This document shows, one piece after another, positions 22,801 through 31,943 of a stretch of DNA of 64,000 bases. Under the pieces are notes generated by a model. It saw nothing but the letters and a program-made list of their open reading frames with translations, had not been told where the DNA came from and did no database searches. How positions within the stretch are numbered: position 1 is the first letter of the stretch; each line of letters opens with the position of its first letter. The stretch comes from Monocercomonoides exilis. Lineage: Eukaryota > Preaxostyla > Oxymonadida > Polymastigidae. The stretch covers positions 1,102,501-1,166,500 of the forward strand of contig LSRY02000030.1 in NCBI GenBank assembly GCA_001643675.2, written 5' to 3'. Made by a program: the position numbers and the translations under genes.

Positions 22801-25800
22801 TTCTGTGGGTTTGACTATTATCCGTGTGCCACCATCACGCATGCAGCGCAGGTGAGATATCCCGACACAAACAAGAAGATTGAATTGGATTCAGGATATG
22901 AGCTTGCTGAAGAGGTTGGAATGACAGATGGCAATGAATGGGAGATTTCATGTGCAACAAAAGGGATGGAGGTTGGGGTGAAAGCACCAGAGAATTTTGA
23001 GTCATCTTGTCTGATTGAGGTTCTGAGCAAATGTTCAGTGAGAAACATCAAGTTCTGCATTCCATCTGCTCTATCTGGTGCATCATCATCATCTCTGATT
23101 TCATCCAATTCCACACTCCTCACACTCACTGACTGTTCTGTTGTTTGTTCATCAGAGAATTCCATTGGATATTGTTTTGTGAATGTGATTGGGGGAAAAG
23201 TGAAAGTGGAGGGATTGGTGATCAGAGAGACCTTGAGATTTGGAGAACATTCGCTGATTGAGTTTGGCGAAGGGGTGGAATCAGTTGTGTTTTGTGGATG
23301 TGAGGTGAACAACATTGAGAAGAGAAGTGGAGATGGAGGATGGGTGAGTGGAGTGGTTGGGGCAGAAGGGGATGAGGGGAAGAATGGGATAATTGTGATT
23401 GAGTCGTGTGTTGTGAAGGGGTGCAGGTGTGCTGGTGGAAGAGGAGGAGGGATGAGTGTTGTTGTGAAGGGGGAAGGGAGTGTTGTTTTGAATGGGAGTT
23501 GTGTGATTGATGGGTGTGAGGCGAAGGGTTCAGTGGAGAGTTCAGATGGGAGAAGTGAAGGGAGAGGAGGAGGGATGATGATTGTGATGGAGAGCAGGGA
23601 TGGTTCAATGAAAATGGAATCTGGAGGAGAGGGTTTGTTTGTGTTTGGAGAGGATAACAAAGCTTCATATGGGAAGGATGTGTTTGTTGAATGTGGTGGA
23701 GGAGTGTTGTTGGAGTCAAAAGTGAATGGGAGCTCATTTTCATTTTTTGATTCAAGTGCGATTCCATCGGATGTGTTGAAGTTGTGTGGGAGTGAGGATG
23801 AGAGAGAAGGGGAAGTGATTCCGCTGTTTGTGTATTTTCAATCATATAGAACGAAGTTGACTGTTGATGGGAGAGGAGAGAGGGCACTGGATCACAATCA
23901 TTGTGGGTTTGAGGAGTTTGGGTGTTTGACGATTGACTATTGTGTTGGGAAGAGAGCGAGCATCAATGTGAATGAGATTGAAGTTATCTCAGAATCATGG
24001 ATAAAGAATGAGATGAAAGTGGCATCGTTTGAGTTGAGTCTTTCTGGGAAAGAAGAAGGGATGAGGGTGGTTGTGAGGGATGAAGGATCGATAAATCAAA
24101 ACAACCTTATTGAGTGCACAAAATCATTTGAGATGAGACATTTGTCATTTATGCTGAATGAAGAGATGAATGGGAAGAGAAGTGGATTCATCCACTCTTC
24201 ATCATCTACCATCACAATAACCAGCTGTTCAGTCTTATTTGGAAATGATGAAATGATTGGATACAACGTGATATGTATTGAGGGAGGATGGTTGGTTGTG
24301 AATGGGTTTGTGATGGAAGGGGGAGTGAGAATGAGTGGGAAATCGCCAATTGTTATTTCAAATGGAGCTGAATTGGAGATGAATCACAGTCGAATGAGTG
24401 GAGTGGAAGTTGTTGGTGGAATTGGAGGAGGAGGAGGATGTTTGAATGTGGAGATGGGTGTGAATGGGATTGTGAATATTGATGGATGCAATTTGTCATC
24501 GGTGTGTTCAGGGGGGAGTGGGATGAAAGGGGGAGGGATGAAGATATCAGTGGGGAAGGGAGGGAGGTTGGAAATGAAAGGAGTGAAATATTCTTTGTGT
24601 GAAGTGCCAAGAGAGGATGTTGGGGATGGAGGGAGAGGAATGGGAGGAGGGATGTTTGTGAAGCTGGCAGATGAGATGGGAACATTTGTGATGGAAGGGA
24701 TGGCATTTGAGGGATGTGATGGGTGGAAAGGAAAGAATGTGTTTGTTTCGGGATGGGATCTGAGAGAGATTGTGAACAAGGAGCACCTGAAATGGGAAAT
24801 AAAGGAAGAGGAGTTGGGATCGTTGGATGAGTTGTGTGGATGGGAGAGGAAGTCAACAGGAGAGGAGGGATATGTGATTCCACTGGTTGTGTATTTGTGG
24901 AGGAACTGGAGTGGGGATGGGTATGTTTCTCGAGAGAAAGGAGGAGACTTCAGTGGGTGTGGGTATTCAGAAGCACCATGCTCATCGATTGACCATTTGA
25001 TATCACTTCGATATCCGACACTTGATGAAGGTGAATCCCACATCAGCATCGTGGGATCAGGGTTGCTGAGCCATTCCATTTCATTTTCATCTTCATTTTC
25101 TTCATCTTCATCATCAATTTCAGAGTCACCAAAAGTGGTGATTGAAGGGACAAAGAAAGGAACAAGTGTGACAATCAGTGATGAAGAAGAGAATGTTTCA
25201 AAAGATTCAATGATTTCATCGAATGTGAGTCTGTCATTTGTGAATGTGTCATTCACCAAGCCAGCCACCGCAACCCATCATGAAGTGTTGATTGAATCCT
25301 CTGGAGCAAACACATTATTGTCAGTTTCAGATTGTTCATTTGGCCCAGGGAGGGGAGTGGCAGAAAGTTTTGGATATTGTGTGATGAGGGTGGATGGGGG
25401 GAGTGTTGTGATTGAAAAGTGTTCGTTGAGTTTGATTTCAGAGTTGAAAGGGTTGATTGCGTTCAGCCTAAGTGCAGCTGATGTTACTGTTCAGAATGTG
25501 AACATCTCATTTGCTGATTTGACAGAAAGAAGCCTGATTTCGATGATGGAAGAGGAAAACCAGATGAATGGAGAAAAGAAGGTGTTTTCAAATGGAAACA
25601 AACCAGTTTTGAGGGTTGTTGGATGTTCATTTGCGAACATCACAAATGAAGGGATTCGAGCGAGTGTTGTTGATGTGGGATCATTTGAGAGTGGAGTGGA
25701 GTGTGTGGTGGATGAGTGTTCGATGTCGAGTTGCAAGAGTGGCTTGAGCAGAGAAGGAGGGGGAATGAAAGTGGTGCTGAAGAGTGGGGAGTCAGTGTTG

Positions 25801-28800
25801 AAAGTGAATGGGAGCTCGTTTTCGATGTGCAAGTGCTCGAGTGAGACAGGTTGTGGAGGAGGGCTGTTTATTGATGGATCTGACCCACATGCGAATTATG
25901 GAAATGAGAGTCAGATTCCACCTCTGAATTTCAAGATTGTGAACATCCTGTTTGTGATGAATGAGGCACATGTGGGGAAAGACGTGTTTGTCAGATGCCA
26001 CTCGATTGAGCACCAGATCAACGAAACACTGTTTGCACTGAACTACAGCCAGGAGTCACTGAACTCGAACAACTCGATCTGTGGGAGGGATGCTTGGAGC
26101 GAGGGAGATGTTGATCTGATTCCGCTGATCACATTCTATTATTCGGCACAGGTGTTTGTGAGTGGGAGAGGGAGTGATGGGAGGGGATGTGGATCACAGA
26201 GCAACCCTTGTTCCAGCATCAACTGTGGGGTTGAGCACATTCAGGAAGGAGTAATGAATGGGATTCTGATTGATGGAGAAGGGTTTGTGAGGAAGGAGTG
26301 TGTGATTGGGGATCTGGTTGTGAACTCATTGAAAAAGACACAGGGGGTTGTTCGATTGAACTGCAAGATTGAGAAATCAGCAGAGAAGGATTGTGTGATG
26401 GAGTTTGTGAATGAATGTCCAGTGGAGAGGTGCTCATTCCAGTTTGAAGATGGATTTGAGTCAACTCACAATTATATCATGAAAGTGAAGAACGGGTCAA
26501 TGGAGATCCAAAAATGCGAGTTCTTCTCTTCTTCTGATGAACTGAAGTTGAACAGTTCTGTTGTGAGTGTGGAAAGTGGAGAGCTGAAGATATTTGATTC
26601 AACATTCAGGGATATTCATTCAACAAGATCAATTCTTTCATTATGTGAGGAATCGAATGTGACAATTGATGAGACAACAATTTTGAATATCGAATGTGAG
26701 GGAGATGTTGTGAGTGTTGGAGGGAAAGCGAGAGTGGAGATGAAAGAGATTGGAGTTGAGAATGTGACTCTGTTGTTGGAGGGGTGTGTGATTGGGATGG
26801 AAGAAGCTGAGCAAGAGGTGAGTGTGCTGAACAGCTCATTTGGAAAGTGTGAGAATTCGGCTGATAAGCGAAGGATGATGCAGATCAGGAATTCCAAGAA
26901 TGTGAGTATTGAGATATGTGTGTTTGATGGAGAGAAAGAAATTGAGTTTATCAATGAAGAAAACAATAGAAAAGAAGGATTATGCAAATGGAATGGGTCA
27001 TTGGTTGATGTTGAGAAGAGCAATGTGGAGATGAGGGAAACAACGATTATGAAGAGCAAGGCAGGTGGGTTGTGTGTGAGTGGAGGAAGTGTGAAGATTG
27101 AGAAGGGAGAGTTTGAGAACAACAACCCATCGATTGAGGGATATCCATCAGCTCGAAGGAATGTGATTTGTGAAGGGAATGGGGAGTTGAATGTTGTGAG
27201 TGTGAAAGGGGGAGATGGGTTGAAAGATAACTCATCATTGTGGATATTGGATGAGGGATGCGAATTGGGAGGGATAGCAACTGAAAGAGGATCATCATTT
27301 TTCATCCCTGTTTTGGAAGAGGTGAAGAACATAACACAGCCAAATGGGAATGTGGAGTTGATGATTCATGGAAAGCTGCTTCTGCCATGCGATTTGTTGG
27401 TGAAGATGAGCATGAAAAATGGAGATGAAGAGGAGATTGTGAGAAAGGGGATTGAAGAAGGAGGGTTTGTGTCAGAGAATGAGATTCACTCGGTTATTTC
27501 ATGTTCGGAATGGGAGAAAGTGAGAGAAGAGACAGAAGTGAGTGTGTGCGTTGCGTTTGGAAAAGCTGATTCACTTTCATCAACAGATTCGGTTATTGTG
27601 AAGAACAGGAGTGAAAGTGTTGGAAAAGGAGATGAAAAACTTGTTGAAGGAGAGAAAGAAAGAAAATCACATTTGTTGTTGATTGTTATTATCATGGCAG
27701 TTATTCTATTAATTGTTTTGATTGTTTCTGTGATATTTATTGTTCGATGGAAGAAGGTGAAGAATGAAGCAGAAGATTTGAGAGAGATAGTTAATGACAC
27801 AGTGAGGAAGGATCCGAAGGTATTTGAGATGGTGACGATGGAGATGTCTCCAGAAGAGCAGTGGAGAAGAGCAGAGAAGGAAGCAGAGAAGAAGAATGAA
27901 GAGAGAATGAAGAAGAGAATGAATGGAAAGGAGATGGTTCATTCAGAGTCATCTGAGCATCTTCTATCTGAGAGTGGATCAACTGAATACATACTGGGAA
28001 AAGACTCAGATAAGATCCCTCAATGGATGCTGGAGAAAGTGGATGAGAAAGAGGAAGAAGAAGAGACAAGAAAGCGAACTCCTTCACCATCTGTCTCATC
28101 AACTTCAACCACTGATTCAGATTCCACTTTTATCCGACCAGAGAGTCTGTGCCCAACCACCTCATCGATGTCGAATCTGGTGGATGCAATGGCCTGCTCA
28201 TCCCCTCATGAGAAGCTGATTGTGGATTTGAGAGATTCATTGTTCATGTTGCTTCATGGGATGAATAAGACAAAGGAGATGGCAATTGGCTCACTGAAGG
28301 AAAGAGAGCAGACAGCTGCACAGATCCTGTTCTGGGTGGCCAATCTGGCACTCCATTCATTTGACGAGATGGAAAATGGATTATCTTCTCTTTCCACTCT
28401 GAGTCCTCACATTGTGTTATTTTCGGAACACATGGTCATCTGCATTGTCATGCACTCCGACTTCTCTTCTGACGATGATTCAGACTCATCATCCTTCTCA
28501 TCATCAACAGTTGTAACTTCTGCCAGTGACAGTGATGATGATAGTGACTCCCTTCCCTCATCGGCATTTGAGGATGATGAATACAACAGGAAGGAGTGCC
28601 TAAGGTGGAAGGCGCCTGAGCTGCTGATCAACAAGAAGATGGGAGCAACGAAGGAGTCAGTTGTGTTCTCGATTGGGATGATGTTGTGGGAGTGTTTGAC
28701 TCTGGAAATCCCGTTTGGGGAGTATGAAGGAGAGGTGGCAGGGCAGAAGATTGTGAATGGGGAGAGGCCAGACATTGTAGCAATAAGTGGAAGCAGCTTT

Positions 28801-28995
28801 TCAGAGGTGTGGAAGCAGTGTGTTGGGATGGAGGCGTCAAACAGGCCTTCACTTGTCTGGCTGAAAAGAGAGTTTTTCAAACATTTTCCGAAAGATGCAG
28901 TCATCATGACCATGTCAGATGCCATTTACGATGAAGGAGATGATGAGCCTGAGAGTGCTGTTGAAGACGCCAGTGTGACATGGATTTCATATTGA
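19858..28995 (+). CDS. Giant beta-helix ectodomain / transmembrane / pseudokinase protein
   Basis: A single exon of about 3,045 aa. I start at the ATG at 19,858, which gives a signal peptide (MLTKLWMFALYAFCHYMNLVT). The ectodomain has many short beta-helix rungs with GGG or GGA turns and Asn-rich glycosylation sites. It is divided into modules by a CG...PC.(T/S)I boundary at about residues 620, 980, 1345, 1700 and 2110. A single TM segment (SHLLLIVIIMAVILLIVLIV) lies near residues 2603-2635. The cytoplasmic part has a charged linker, then kinase C-lobe signatures: RWKAPELL (near 2916), VFSIGMMLWECLTLEIPFGEY, and a final SNRPSL. I see no glycine loop, VAIK lysine, HRD or DFG, so catalysis is unlikely. 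An acidic Ser/Asp tract (28,456-28,560) sits where the catalytic loop would be. Similar architectures are known in oxymonad genomes. A receptor or adhesin role is inference. Confidence 0.85.
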   Translation: MLTKLWMFALYAFCHYMNLVTTKEDSKLIRENMKEEEMINVDKNMLQINKNPSNDDFINYEEDGGRLMEKMKRSEIDGKDFIKDEIKSKEEYGREIGILKKADICQFSEIEGCLECFNSSVMEMGLVLREKGTKRILIAKKGSIVSMKKCIIFVGQNSPPIELEGSFGSFVNISIQPNVEGLNIFPPLFTSEQIRSCISKSSIISLSESHFSSFCVSSAPFLSSPSISLISLYQLTFFNISTASSDCLSPTTSLNQTSTQTSCLMSSCSFSSVCDVYDGGIVPSLNNPLASLTASNTSFVGCCRTRNVKCEGTSEVPLKSDRQNETFNGANSFIWCEWNGSKTPGENGTITDGISSGGAIYMFNLAKGALFVSCCSFNNCYAHWDGGAIACSNISSVNIENNLFNSCTAQTWAGGGICLYSISACSQISKCVFFYCKGDSFGGGLRLDIFKGSASSCIGVENVEGESSCVFDCKFSFCSLKGTNGGGMFCRTAPDSFEMRNIQFIFCSALKEGGGLSFDPNNQSASNDTNFCYFLVFVECVCFDDPPYGHDVMFSDRYDHYMVSGNPFFECYTTNTDDQRVCYGFNFSNPERWTHDQTLKKDWLKCKTIYVSVNGNDSYELCGENETYSCLTVKKAFEMCEIQTSLTITPTEGNHTRDAETIEIGSKMIFVKGRGCEASVIGTKSLSSAGPLFSVSTGHLGMSRLKVDHNSNAEISQSVVVVSEMSGSLSLEDVVITTSNIGEYVISSSVFVVPLSQLSMVDVEIKNMNVSKSLFSEPVLSSSSSSSSALFLTATTSGDSVLANVKVKNVKVTKGDGVVVAKSVKEGETFVVQNVTVEDCECENGSGGGIKVELETDSSKLRVETSTTIKRCTSGKYGGGMMLHLADNSIDFSIVSVDFSGCSASLGGNYVFVNGSDSASWGITREKLDVQRDNSKYNELVGYDRSDTTMGLFPLNVYLDSYPDAAHVGKGKDGLGGYNSWFCGFDYYPCATITHAAQVRYPDTNKKIELDSGYELAEEVGMTDGNEWEISCATKGMEVGVKAPENFESSCLIEVLSKCSVRNIKFCIPSALSGASSSSLISSNSTLLTLTDCSVVCSSENSIGYCFVNVIGGKVKVEGLVIRETLRFGEHSLIEFGEGVESVVFCGCEVNNIEKRSGDGGWVSGVVGAEGDEGKNGIIVIESCVVKGCRCAGGRGGGMSVVVKGEGSVVLNGSCVIDGCEAKGSVESSDGRSEGRGGGMMIVMESRDGSMKMESGGEGLFVFGEDNKASYGKDVFVECGGGVLLESKVNGSSFSFFDSSAIPSDVLKLCGSEDEREGEVIPLFVYFQSYRTKLTVDGRGERALDHNHCGFEEFGCLTIDYCVGKRASINVNEIEVISESWIKNEMKVASFELSLSGKEEGMRVVVRDEGSINQNNLIECTKSFEMRHLSFMLNEEMNGKRSGFIHSSSSTITITSCSVLFGNDEMIGYNVICIEGGWLVVNGFVMEGGVRMSGKSPIVISNGAELEMNHSRMSGVEVVGGIGGGGGCLNVEMGVNGIVNIDGCNLSSVCSGGSGMKGGGMKISVGKGGRLEMKGVKYSLCEVPREDVGDGGRGMGGGMFVKLADEMGTFVMEGMAFEGCDGWKGKNVFVSGWDLREIVNKEHLKWEIKEEELGSLDELCGWERKSTGEEGYVIPLVVYLWRNWSGDGYVSREKGGDFSGCGYSEAPCSSIDHLISLRYPTLDEGESHISIVGSGLLSHSISFSSSFSSSSSSISESPKVVIEGTKKGTSVTISDEEENVSKDSMISSNVSLSFVNVSFTKPATATHHEVLIESSGANTLLSVSDCSFGPGRGVAESFGYCVMRVDGGSVVIEKCSLSLISELKGLIAFSLSAADVTVQNVNISFADLTERSLISMMEEENQMNGEKKVFSNGNKPVLRVVGCSFANITNEGIRASVVDVGSFESGVECVVDECSMSSCKSGLSREGGGMKVVLKSGESVLKVNGSSFSMCKCSSETGCGGGLFIDGSDPHANYGNESQIPPLNFKIVNILFVMNEAHVGKDVFVRCHSIEHQINETLFALNYSQESLNSNNSICGRDAWSEGDVDLIPLITFYYSAQVFVSGRGSDGRGCGSQSNPCSSINCGVEHIQEGVMNGILIDGEGFVRKECVIGDLVVNSLKKTQGVVRLNCKIEKSAEKDCVMEFVNECPVERCSFQFEDGFESTHNYIMKVKNGSMEIQKCEFFSSSDELKLNSSVVSVESGELKIFDSTFRDIHSTRSILSLCEESNVTIDETTILNIECEGDVVSVGGKARVEMKEIGVENVTLLLEGCVIGMEEAEQEVSVLNSSFGKCENSADKRRMMQIRNSKNVSIEICVFDGEKEIEFINEENNRKEGLCKWNGSLVDVEKSNVEMRETTIMKSKAGGLCVSGGSVKIEKGEFENNNPSIEGYPSARRNVICEGNGELNVVSVKGGDGLKDNSSLWILDEGCELGGIATERGSSFFIPVLEEVKNITQPNGNVELMIHGKLLLPCDLLVKMSMKNGDEEEIVRKGIEEGGFVSENEIHSVISCSEWEKVREETEVSVCVAFGKADSLSSTDSVIVKNRSESVGKGDEKLVEGEKERKSHLLLIVIIMAVILLIVLIVSVIFIVRWKKVKNEAEDLREIVNDTVRKDPKVFEMVTMEMSPEEQWRRAEKEAEKKNEERMKKRMNGKEMVHSESSEHLLSESGSTEYILGKDSDKIPQWMLEKVDEKEEEEETRKRTPSPSVSSTSTTDSDSTFIRPESLCPTTSSMSNLVDAMACSSPHEKLIVDLRDSLFMLLHGMNKTKEMAIGSLKEREQTAAQILFWVANLALHSFDEMENGLSSLSTLSPHIVLFSEHMVICIVMHSDFSSDDDSDSSSFSSSTVVTSASDSDDDSDSLPSSAFEDDEYNRKECLRWKAPELLINKKMGATKESVVFSIGMMLWECLTLEIPFGEYEGEVAGQKIVNGERPDIVAISGSSFSEVWKQCVGMEASNRPSLVWLKREFFKHFPKDAVIMTMSDAIYDEGDDEPESAVEDASVTWISY

Positions 28996-30248
28996 TGTTA
29001 AGATGGGTCAACTTTTTTCAAATTCAAAAGCACAGGGTTAAAAAAGAGATGAATTGAGCAAACACAAATCCAATAATTCAAATCGAAAATCCAAAAACAT
29101 CTGAAATCAAAACAACAGGATTTTGAAAGGGAGAGAATTTGACAGCTTCGTTCAGAGATTATGAATTTGTTTTTAATATTATTCACAAACAGTATTTTGG
29201 ATTTATTGTTGTTGGGGTTGAATAGCCTCAACAAGAAGAGTTTGTTTTCGTTTGTATTGAAAGTTTTCTTTTGATGAAATTTGAAGCCATTTTTGTTGGT
29301 TGTGAATTTCTTGATTATTATGAAATTGAGGAAAGTTGTTTGTTGGAGATGTGATAAGAGAGATATGAATGACAATCTTTCTTGTGGTATTTGGATAGTC
29401 TTTTTCTTTTTGGGTAAAGTCAGTCAATAGAAAATTTTTCATTTTTTCCTTTCTTATTTTGAATATCTTTTATTTTTTGTAACTGATTAGCGTTGGAGAA
29501 ATTCTCCTCTTTTGAACTGATTTCATGATGAAAATCTGAGTTCTTAAAGTGATTGAATTCGAAGGAGGTGAAAGCTGTTGCTTTGTTGTGTAAAAGAGAA
29601 TTTTGTAATTTTTTGTGTGTGTATGATGCTTTGAATCACTCTCACGTTTTGGAAAAATCTTTTTATTGTTTATTCCCTTTTTTATTGAAATTTTATGTTT
29701 TTGAAAATGTTTGTGATTTTGAAAAAGAGTTTTCAGTTTGTTGAAATTTGTTTTTCGTTCGATAGATACTCAGTTTATCTCAATTTGTAATTCAATTGAA
29801 AGATTTTGAGTTTTTTTATCAAATCAACACCTTTTGAATTTCCTTTTATTTTCACAATTTTCGAATCATTTGTTGTTATTCATTTCTTTTTTATTTTAAT
29901 TTAGAAATGAGCATTCTCATTTTATTGGTTTGGGGCTGTGAAATGTGTTCTTATTTTGAAAGAGAATTAGATTTTTTATTGATATTATCTGTTATCTTCT
30001 CATTTGGAGAATCATTCTTCTTATTTGAATATTTTTGTTTTGAAAATAACACTAATTTTCATTCAAAATAGCAAATCAGACAAACAAAATCATCATGCTG
30101 TTCAATGAAAAAAATGCTTAGTCGAAACAAGATTCAATCACGATGTAAATAGACACATTTATAATAGTCACAAAAAGCTATCCAAAAGCAAATGTGATTA
30201 TTTCCGGTTTTGACTGTATTTCTTATTTTCACAGCAGATATAGTGTGA
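28996..30248. other. AT-rich intergenic DNA
   Basis: No gene is seen between the beta-helix gene and the large foldback; open frames here are short and Phe/Ile/Lys-rich. The only structured piece is a remnant of the CAGTC-type element ending at 30,216. Confidence 0.6.
30130..30216. mobile_element. Remnant right end of the CAGTC-type TIR element (family E)
   Basis: The stretch TAGTCACAAAAAG to GTGATTATTTCCGG and TTTTGACTG matches the right end of the intact element at 41,996-42,445 base for base with few changes. TA follows the final CTG. No matching left end was found within about 500 bp, so this is a truncated copy. Confidence 0.65.
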
Positions 30249-31239
30249 TTTTTTTATCCGGACATATTTTTCATCCTGACATTTTTTTTCATTTGCGTGT
30301 CTCATTAAATAAAAACAAAAAATAGAAAAATCATATTATACCAGGTTTGCAAACCAATTTAATGTTCATACAAAAAATATTTTTTTTGTCAATTTTTGTT
30401 TTTGATGAAGATCTTGGGAATTTTAAATATATTTTTGATCATTTTGTTTGCTCGTTTTAACCGACTCTCTTTTTCTGTCAGTTTTTAGCTACTGGGCCAT
30501 AAACCATACAATATGAAGTTTTATTATTCCAATTATTTTATGTTTTTTCTTATTTTTTCACGAGTTTTTCGCATTTCATTGTTTTTGAAGATAATTACAA
30601 AAATCTGAAAATAATGAGTCGAATTTTATTAATTCTTTCAATGAAAATACCAAAATATTATGAAAATAATATTAAAATACATTGCAAATCGAAATTATTT
30701 GTCAAATTTTATTAAATCAAGAACAAAACGAGCAATTTTGTCATAATGATAAATCTATTTGTAATGTTAAAACAGCAATATTTAATAAAAATTTCACGTG
30801 GTGTATATATACTGCAAGTGGTTATCATTTCATGTACCTCACTAAAAACATTTAATAAATATTGTGAAGCTCATTATTTTCAGATTTTTGAAGTTATCTT
30901 CAAAAACAATGAAATGCGAAAAACTCGTGAAAAAATAAGAAAAAACATAAAATAATTGGAATAATAAAACTTCATATTGTATGGTTTATGGCCCAGTAGC
31001 TAAAAACTGACAGAAAAAGAGAGTCGGTTAAAACGAGCAAACAAAATGATCAAAAATATATTTAAAATTCCCAAGATCTTCATCAAAAACAAAAATTGAC
31101 AAAAAAAATTTTTTTTGTATGAACATTAAATTGGTTTGCAAACCTGGTATAATATGATTTTTCTATTTTTTGTTTTTATTTAATGAGACACGCAAATGAA
31201 AAAAAATGTCAGGATGAAAAATATGTATGGATAAAAAAA
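30249..31239. repeat. 991-bp foldback with 370-bp arms about 98-99% identical
   Basis: The left arm (30,249-30,618) and right arm (30,870-31,239) are reverse complements with only about five mismatches by eye, separated by a 251-bp AT-rich spacer. Outer ends read TTTTTTTATCC. Neither arm nor spacer has a convincing coding frame. The high identity means recent origin or continued correction between the arms. As RNA it would form a 370-bp duplex. Confidence 0.9.
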
Positions 31240-31943
31240 CTGAACAGTTTGCATAATTATTTTTTTTGAAAAACATTCAGTATTTCATAGTTGTGAGCAA
31301 AAGTTTCTTTATTTCTGCGGAACTCTTTTTTTATTGGAACTATATCTGAAGTGACAAGAAAAATAACAGAAGTGACAATCAATTAATTTGCATTCTTTTT
31401 AAACGTTTTCAACATTTTAATGATTGCAATAAAGATACTTCAAATAGTTATGTGAAATATACCAACACTTGTGCTAAAACAAGCTTCCTTGAGATTATCT
31501 TTTGAAATACCCTTTAATATTGATATGTGTGAAAGCTTTTTGCATTTGAATACCACCTGAAACTTTTATTTGTTCAATATTTTCAGTTGTGATTGAAAAA
31601 TTTCGAATCTCAAAAGGATCTTTTAATTTTTTATTTTCCTAAAAAAATTCTGTTTTTCCACGGAATGATTTCCGCACTTTGATATTTTAAACTAATAAAT
31701 TTGAAATAATGACAATCACTTATATCATAAAATTAAGTGAATTCTGATGTTCCGGTTAAGGAACCATTTGCCCATATTTGATAACACAAAATGAACTGAG
31801 GCTTTCAATTTTTGATATCATATACCATTCAATTCGCTTTTATATATCTTGTCAAAAACTTCTCAGAGAGTATTTTTCGAAATATTTTTCTAATTCATAA
31901 CACTTCTCAAAATTTAATAAAAAAACTAACATTTGGGCAAAAT
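31240..31943. other. AT-rich intergenic DNA downstream of the coiled-coil gene
   Basis: This is the 3' flank of the minus-strand gene ending at 31,944. I see no gene, RNA or clear repeat. Confidence 0.6.

Noticed and set aside
22818-25268. Long Ser/Pro-rich minus-strand frames of 220-294 residues
   Set aside because: They are shadows of the beta-helix gene, created by its codon bias; no start context or domain.
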